DNA of 64,000 nt from Gadus chalcogrammus (Eukaryota > Chordata > Actinopteri > Gadiformes > Gadidae), in NCBI RefSeq assembly GCF_026213295.1, contig NC_079432.1:15248761-15312760 (forward strand), in the 5' to 3' direction. A program made the translations under genes and the position numbers. Positions 45,557 to 64,000 of the stretch are shown here, piece after piece (the stretch's first letter is position 1; each line of letters begins with the position of its first letter). The notes beneath the pieces were generated by a model. The model ran no database searches, was not told the DNA's origin, and saw only the letters and a list, made by a program, of their open reading frames with translations.

Positions 45557-48500
45557 TCATGAGCTGGCGTCCTGTGTTGGGGGAGAAGGAAGCCCCCTGG
45601 TTCCCTCCCTCCACACCCCAAACAGACAACTGTCTCTGGCCAGGTGAGGAGCGAACACCACCTCCAACCGGCGGCAAGCGCTGCTCTGAGTTCCCATGGA
45701 GACCGCTCCTGGGAGGCGGGTCACCATCAGTCGGACCATCACCTGATTGGCCCACGCCATGCCCAGGGCGGGAACCACCTTACTGTCCACTGGTCTGCAG
45801 CGCACAGATACACGCACAGATGATATGAAGGATATGTGTCATATTATTATTTCCCAGCAGAAGGTAAGGTGTTTGACCCATGACGAACCCCTTTGTACCA
45901 CTGTTATAGAGCCTTTCCACAGAGGGGTCATCATAGGACAACAAAGGGTTTCACGCGTATCACTAATAATGGGTCTGCTCCTATATATGATGCACCAGGG
46001 AAAAGGTAGCAGACTAAACTTGTGAGATGAGTCTACTGCCCATGCTTTGGTACATACAAGCAGAAGCCCCTTTATTAGTGTTATGAGTGACGTGTGTTTA
46101 GATGACAGCTAAATAGGTGAAACATACAACAGTAGAAATAAGGTGAATAATATGACAAAGAAAAGTTGAGAAATGTACCTCAACCCAGCATCATGGTTAG
46201 AATCCCCTTCCATCACATCAGTCACCTCGGGAGAAAAGCAAAAACGGTTTTACTTGCCTAGCTCCCCTCGGCCTTCCTGGTCCTACCAGACTCTTGTACT
46301 TCATTTTTACGTTAGCTCACTTGAAGGCGGGTGTCTGTTGGAGTTTAAAACTATTGGATCTGCCCAGTGCCACTCTGGACCTGTCATTACCAATCGACTA
46401 AAACTCAAACTAGCGCACAACCTCAACGTCATTGTTCTCAGCCACTTCGCTGATTGGACCGGCAAAATTTGGCCGGAGAAAATCCGCGAATATACCGCAA
46501 ACCCAGACATAGTAATGAAGGGAAATGGAAATTTAGCGGAAGTACGTAGGCGGGCGGAGCCCCCGGCTCACCAACAGACTAAGCTAACCTACCCAACGTA
46601 CTCATATAACTAACCTTACTGACTTGACAAACAGTACAAGAAGGCTTTAAACCAATGGACCATAAAAGGACCCAACTGACCCTTGAATAATTTCTGGATG
46701 AGACACAGAAATGATTGCACTTACTGTAACCCAATTAACTAGCACACACATTTTCGATCCACGGGAATGCATTAAGAAAGACAATAACTAACCTGACTGA
46801 GCCAAACTACCCATAACCCAACCCAACCCACCCACCTGGTTGACACAGAGGATGGGGAGCTGGTAGGACGCGCTCAGCTTGTGCAGGGCGGTGGCGAAGG
46901 CCGTCAGGTGGCGCGACCGCTCAAGGCCCTGGTCCGCCTGGAACTCGGAGCGGAACAGAGCGGCCACCGAGTCCACCACCAGCAGCCTGACCCGGCCCTG
47001 GGCCAGCAGCACCGGCACCCTCTGGGACACACACGCCATCAGCGCCCCCTAGGGACCGCACACAGTACTGCTGAGAAAACTGGGGATCAGTGCCGCCTGT
47101 AGATTGACAGATGGACCTAGCACAGATCTAGACCGATAGAACCAAGACAAAATGAGGCAGCCGATCACAGCATTATAAATAATACAAAGAATACTCAACA
47201 ATTGTGAATTTTCTCGAATAATATGAATAAGAAATGGTAATACATAGGTGCATGATTAGACTCCCAGCCAAAAGGTTCAGGGTTCCTTCCCCAAGGCCCT
47301 GTCGGCATCCTACAGTAAGATAAACCCAAACCTCCTACCTGCACTTTAATAACCTTTCTCGTTTCCCTGCGAGTCACTTTGGATAAGACTGTCTTAATTA
47401 ATTTAAACATTTTGGTTTTAACGTTCAGAGCTTTGCATGGCCAGGCTCCGCCTTACATCAGTGATCTGATCCAGCCTTACACCCCAACTCGGGCTCTGAG
47501 GTCTGTGGATCAGAATCTGTTGACGTTGCCACGCACTCGTTTCCGGACCAGAGGAGACAGATCCTTCCAGGCTGTTGCTCCCAGGCTCTGGAACGATCTT
47601 CCGCTCTCTCTGCGTTCAATGGAATCTGTTGACTCCTTCAAAAAGCAACTAAAGACCTATTTGTTTGCTCATGCTTTTGCTTAGCTGTCTTGGGGCCAAG
47701 ACACCTAGTTGTCTTGGCCTTTTAAACTTAAATTTGTATGTACTTCTTAACTGTGTATTGTTATTGTTTTTGTTTTAACTGTGAAGCGCTTTGTGACCCT
47801 GGTCTGTGAAAGGCGCTGTACAAATAAAGCTTACTTGCTTACTTACTTACTTAATACTTAAAAAGCACTAAATAGTAGTAGTATATTTTACACCCTTTTT
47901 CATCCCTTTTCCCAAGCCACAACGGGAGAAGAAAAAGTGTGTAACGTGGATCAGAATGTGTGACAGGCCAGAATAGCAACTGAACTTAAGCTTGTCACCT
48001 TACGTGTACTTTTTAGTTTTGAATATACCCCACCATAGGGTCATGCAGTCCCTTTCGATTGCTTCTGGACGGAATGAAAAAAAAAATTGCCCAAACTTTA
48101 CCAAAACCTGCTTTGATATACTGTCAGCTGACATTTTTTCCATGTTTTTGTTATCTAGTCTGGTTTGTTTGTCCGAGTTCGGCATTGTGACGACGGGGGG
48201 CGTGACCCTAAATTGCCATGTACAGGGGTATGTATTTGGATATCAATATCTATATAGGGTTAGGGTTGCTTTACAGCAACTTGTTTCTACAGCGGCCTTC
48301 TGCTCCACTGTATCCTACCAGATCTGCAGCATGCTCCACGTAAATGTTGTCAGAGAAGCAGATGCTGGAGACCACGTCTGGAGGAACATCGCTCCTCAGA
48401 CTCGGCTGCTCATTCTGCAGCTGCTTCAAACGTCTGATGGGGAAAGAGTCTTCTGTACAGATGTACAGAGCACCTGCAACACAGTTATAGAACTAGAGTA

Positions 48501-49600
48501 AGCACTATAGTGAACACTATGTACAACCAACAAAGCAAACCCCCCAAAAAGCCAATGAATAACCTTGTATTACTGATTCCTAGATCGACTCTCCACTCTG
48601 AAGTATATGTTATGTTTTTAGCAAACCTTGAAACTGGTTGGGAACCGCCAGTGCACTAACCGGAGCCCAGTCCTCCATACTGCACTGGGTACTGCACTGA
48701 GAGACAGAGCTGCATGGCCAGCTGGCTCTTCCCTGCTCCACTGGGCCCGGCAAGCTCAGTAAGACCCCAGGGAAGGAGACCACCTCTGAGCACACCATCC
48801 AGAACCGGACACCCCAGCGACACACGCAGTCCACAGTCCCACTCGGGACACTCCCCACGGTAAAGCTGTAGAGCTAACAGATATAACAATTATAATAGAT
48901 GATCAACAATACACTGCTCCCACACGTGTTTAACTCAGTGTTAATACTACATTAGAACAATGTTTATCTTGTCTTCAGAATCCCTCCCCATCTTCAATAA
49001 TCACTTGAAGACCCACCCACTCTTCTGAGAATAGCTCACTCACTTGTTCGATTTCTTGATTTGTGTTATTCTGGCTCTATGGTTGCCTCTCAACTAGAAT
49101 ACAAGTTTTTGAGATGTTCTATCCCGTAAATTATACTCAAATTAACAAATGAAATAATAAATTCCTAGAGCTATCCTTCATTGTGACAAGTTGGGGTTGT
49201 TGCTTTTAAACTAAAATGAGCAGCACTTGTTTTCACGTTAAAGTCCCCTAGGCTGCTACTGTCTGCTCAATCGACATGTGAATATAGATAATCATCTTAC
49301 CAGAAACGGGTGTTTTTTGACAGAAAAGTGCAGCTACAGCGGTTTGAAGATGATGAACGTCAGATGCGGACAATCTTGTCAGTCGCTGCAGGTCGGGTCC
49401 CGAAAACTTGAGAATGTCCCTGGCTACGCCAATGTTAGCTTATGCATATAGATACACAGACACAAGTTATACATGGTTGATCATCACATAAACTGGAAAT
49501 AAAATAAATAAACCCAGAAATGAGACACTGACATGGCCTTCTTACCATTATTGACTGCTTTGATGATTCTAGGATTCAGTTCAAGTTGTTCGATACTCAT
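45557..49600 (-). CDS. xrcc3: XRCC3, RAD51 paralogue for homologous recombination
   Basis: Seven exons (49600-49546, 49438-49301, 48873-48661, 48473-48319, 47048-46836, 46225-46179 and 45794-45557) join in frame to 352 residues; human XRCC3 has 346. The start MSIEQLELNPRIIKAV and ILKFSGPDLQRLTRLS match the XRCC3 N-terminal domain. Walker A is GPSGAGKS at 107-114, with lysine 113 at the same position as the human residue. Walker B is VRLLVVDS with Asp213. ALYICTEDSFPIRRL, LPILCVNQVTDVM and PALGMAWANQVMVRL complete the ATPase core. XRCC3 pairs with RAD51C and supports RAD51-dependent repair and Holliday junction processing in the nucleus. The upstream gene on the other strand is brf1. Intron 4 holds an L2-type LINE end and a family-A repeat. 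Confidence 0.96.
47235..47400 (-). repeat. Family-A SINE-like repeat in xrcc3 intron
   Basis: The reverse complement carries ATCCAAAGTGACTCGCAGG, CATCCTACTGTAGG-like and GAACCTTTTGGCTGGGAGTC elements of the family. Confidence 0.55.
47400..47865 (+). mobile_element. L2-type LINE 3' end in xrcc3 intron
   Basis: Encodes FRALHGQAPPYISDLIQPYT, RTRGDRSFQAVAPRLWNDLP and VDSFKKQLKTYLFAHAF, the C-terminal end of CR1/L2 proteins, with a stop at 47682. The 3' tail has GTGAAGCGCTTTGTGACCCT, AGGCGCTGTACAAATAAAGC and a (CTTA)n run to about 47860. It is antisense to xrcc3. Confidence 0.92.
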
Positions 49601-50639
49601 TATTTTGTCAACAATAAATTGCCCTTAACTTACTATATAATATTATAATAATAAAGTCATGCACACACAAACTCAAATATTACCGCACATTGTCACATTA
49701 CGTCATCACATCGCGCAAATGCAGAACATTGGGTTCAAACCATCGCAGTAGTAGGGGTGCGTTACGATATGTTTTTTTTTAATTATTATTCAATCGCTTA
49801 ATTTTTAGATTTCAAATCAAGAAATATATACAAAGATTGTATTTTTATATAAAAAGGAAAAATAAATCCATTTTACTGGGCTTCTCGGCCATAACATTCA
49901 AGTCCATATTATACAGCGCCCCTGTAAACAATTAACTGTTCCAACCGGGTACGTTCGTCACATCTCTGATGCCTGAGCAACAATAACAAAAAGTCCTCAC
50001 AGTAGGATACAAACGTACTTTTTTAAAGGTTTTTAAGATTAAATGTCGACAATGTGGCCAACGCCGTACTTAGCATCCAGTAGTTCACGTCGAAGATGGA
50101 ATACGCTTTTATTCTAGTCAGAGAAAACACTGCAGTTTAGACAGCCAGCCCTTAGATAACCGCTTTCAGCGCCAAACTACGTTAATTACATTAATTAATT
50201 TAAGTTAATCCTCTCTTGTGTTGGTACGTCTCCCACGGTAAGTTATCATCCGGACCTGCAGGTGCATCGACTACCACCACCCACATTCAAGGGAATATGC
50301 ATTCATAATAAAGAATTGTGCATCTCTAATGGGCGTTTGCGTTATTATGGCCTGATATTTCCGTTTGATTTGTGCAATATCTTTCTCAATATACTACGTG
50401 TTCTCGTCCGACCACTGTATGAGCAAAGATGACGTTTGCCTGGCAAACAAAGCAAACATTGACATTTCAGGAGGCTCTTTCGCTCTCATTCTCAAATACA
50501 AGGACGAACTGCTTCGCTAGTTTCCGGTAGTTAATTTGAGATCCTCTAATTTAGTTGCCGTTATTTACTACCATGTATAATGGAAATAATCGAAATAGTA
50601 TAAAATATAGGCCAATGATTTCGGTCTAAGATTCTCTCA

Positions 50640-50735
50640 ATACCGCAAGGGTAGCTGGCTAACGCGAGAATCGAACCAACAACCCCCAAGCCGTAGTCTA
50701 CTGCCGCTACCCGCTGAGCTACACTGAACTGATGT
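50640..50735 (-). repeat. tRNA-like SINE head
   Basis: The reverse complement reads GTAGCTCAGCGGGTAGCGG (A-box) and later GGTTCGATTCTC (B-box). The ends do not form an acceptor stem, so it is a SINE head or tRNA pseudogene, not a working tRNA. Confidence 0.7.
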
Positions 50736-51034
50736 ATCATGGTAAAACCATTGGCTATTTTAATACTTGGGGTTATACTGAGTAGTACAGTTTTATAGGT
50801 GGTGTTATGATGGTTAGCAATTGGTGGTGATTTAATAATCATCCTAATAATAATTTGCATTGTTTTAATCAGTTGGTCTTGAGTACTAAATTCAATATTG
50901 TTATTCAGAATATTATAAACATTACTTTTTCAACTATAGCGATATAGTTTCATTAATAAATGTAAACTATTATAATCATGAATAATTTACTATTCAGTAG
51001 TGTAGCTTTTATCCAAAATAATTAGTAAATTGTA

Positions 51035-51165
51035 TTTAGATACATGTCCCTGAGGAGGCTGCTACGAGTTAACATCTTGCCCGAAGATGCCTACAGGTCG
51101 ACTGCAGGGTTCAACCCCAAAACCTTTCGGCAGAGAGACAAACCCTCTAACCCCCATTTTGCAAC
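51035..51165 (+). repeat. Family-A SINE-like fragment upstream of brf1
   Basis: TACATGTCCCTGAGGAGG, CATCTTGCCCGAAGATGCC and AACCTTTCGGCAGAGAGAC follow the family order. Confidence 0.6.
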
Positions 51166-51259
51166 TCATAAGTATTGTGTTTATAATCCCTGTTTTATAA
51201 CTTATGAGTATTGTGGAATCAGTAATCATTATGTTTGTACAGGTGATTTCTCTGCCGCG

Positions 51260-63399
<12,140 letters not shown>

Positions 63400-63408
63400 G
63401 TATCCTAG

Positions 63409-63411
<3 letters not shown>

Positions 63412-63441
<30 letters not shown>
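63412..63441 (+). repeat. (TG)n microsatellite after brf1 exon 3
   Basis: About 15 TG units starting 12 bases after the exon 3 donor (CCC|GTATCC). Confidence 0.95.
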
Positions 63442-63442
<1 letters not shown>

Positions 63443-64000
63443 TGTCATGTGCATCATTTGGCAAATTGTATTTGTTGTGCAGATTCTCCACAACGTGCGT
63501 AGCGTCAGTATGGAGTTAGTGGACGAAAAAACTGTTCATGGCCACATTGGCCACACAAGTACTTAGTATAAAATGTCTCATCACAATGAACTAAGTGCTT
63601 CTGCTATTGTCTGTGGTGAGAGTGGTGAAGTGCTCTTAGGCCAAATCAGTACAACTATGTAATCCTGACAAAGGATAGGCGAGACGTTACAATGGTCTGA
63701 TCAGCCCCACCAGTACTTTAATGTTTTACTATAGTCCCTTTACTGTTTCTGTGTTATGTATGGATTGGAGTGTTAGCAGGGGTGTGTCCAGGGAGGGGCC
63801 TCTAGTGGGATACGCCCCCTCCTCTAAATATGATTGTTGATTGGCTTTAAACCTGTCAATCCAAATCTAGGCATGAAAATGGCCGATCATGGACGAATTA
63901 TTACACTTCTAAATAATTGTTATAAACATATGCAATGCTCTACAAAGGTGTATTATTATTGTGGGCCACCCTGACTATACTTGGTCAGCATGAGTGAAGC
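63442..64000. other. brf1 intron to window edge
   Basis: No further brf1 exon was recognised before the window ends. Confidence 0.6.

Larger units (their letters stand above)
49601..51259. promoter_or_regulatory. Divergent xrcc3/brf1 upstream interval
   Basis: Start codons of xrcc3 (minus) and brf1 (plus) are 1.66 kb apart. A possible brf1 untranslated exon is implied by an acceptor-like TTTGTACAG|GTG at 51241 just before its ATG. A SINE head (50640-50735) and a family-A fragment (51035-51165) lie between. Promoter elements were not located. Confidence 0.4.

Noticed and set aside
50640..50735. Functional tRNA gene
   Set aside because: A and B boxes are present, but no acceptor stem or proper anticodon arm could be paired; it is a SINE head.

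Overview
The window is vertebrate nuclear DNA, almost certainly from a ray-finned fish. The genes are split by GT-AG introns. The repeats are fish-type: a tRNA-derived SINE, an L2-type LINE tail, hAT and Harbinger-type MITEs, a DIRS retrotransposon and long CA/TG microsatellites. One gene, an egg-envelope zpax-like gene, belongs to a family known from fish and amphibians. The gene set matches two blocks of human 14q32: TMEM251(LYSET)-GON7-UBR7-COX8C-ASB2-SERPINA (14q32.12) and XRCC3/BRF1 (14q32.33). I rebuilt the exons by hand from splice signals and reading-frame phase. Nothing was aligned by computer, so identities rest on remembered family sequences.

Layout: 1-6380 is repeats and a TTAA-flanked transposon. 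lyset (+, 7012-7428), gon7 (-, 8309-8764), ubr7 (+, 9327-13144) and cox8 (+, 15635-16273) follow in close order. Two tandem asb2 genes lie on the minus strand (18255-24367 and 25656-30214). From 31380 to 39850 there is a nested pile-up: a LINE is split by a partial copy of the asb2 5' region, which is split by a hAT remnant, which is split by a nearly full-length DIRS element (32940-38400). A clade A serpin (-, 40736-44363) and xrcc3 (-, 45557-49600) come next. brf1 (+, first coding exon at 51260) runs off the right edge, and its 11.3 kb first coding intron holds a complete 17-exon zpax-like gene on the opposite strand (61942-52539).

The host genes are unrelated in function: lysosomal enzyme sorting (lyset), tRNA t6A synthesis (gon7), histone ubiquitination (ubr7), respiration (cox8), muscle ubiquitin ligase substrate recognition (asb2), a secreted serpin, homologous recombination (xrcc3), RNA polymerase III initiation (brf1) and egg envelope (zpax-like). 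They are held together by ancestral synteny, not by an operon-like logic. The most informative signals are the DIRS element with a textbook internal complementary region, an apparent intron gain in one asb2 duplicate, a serpin whose reactive-loop hinge looks non-inhibitory, a minisatellite built from a splice donor, and a Harbinger-type insertion inside another minisatellite.
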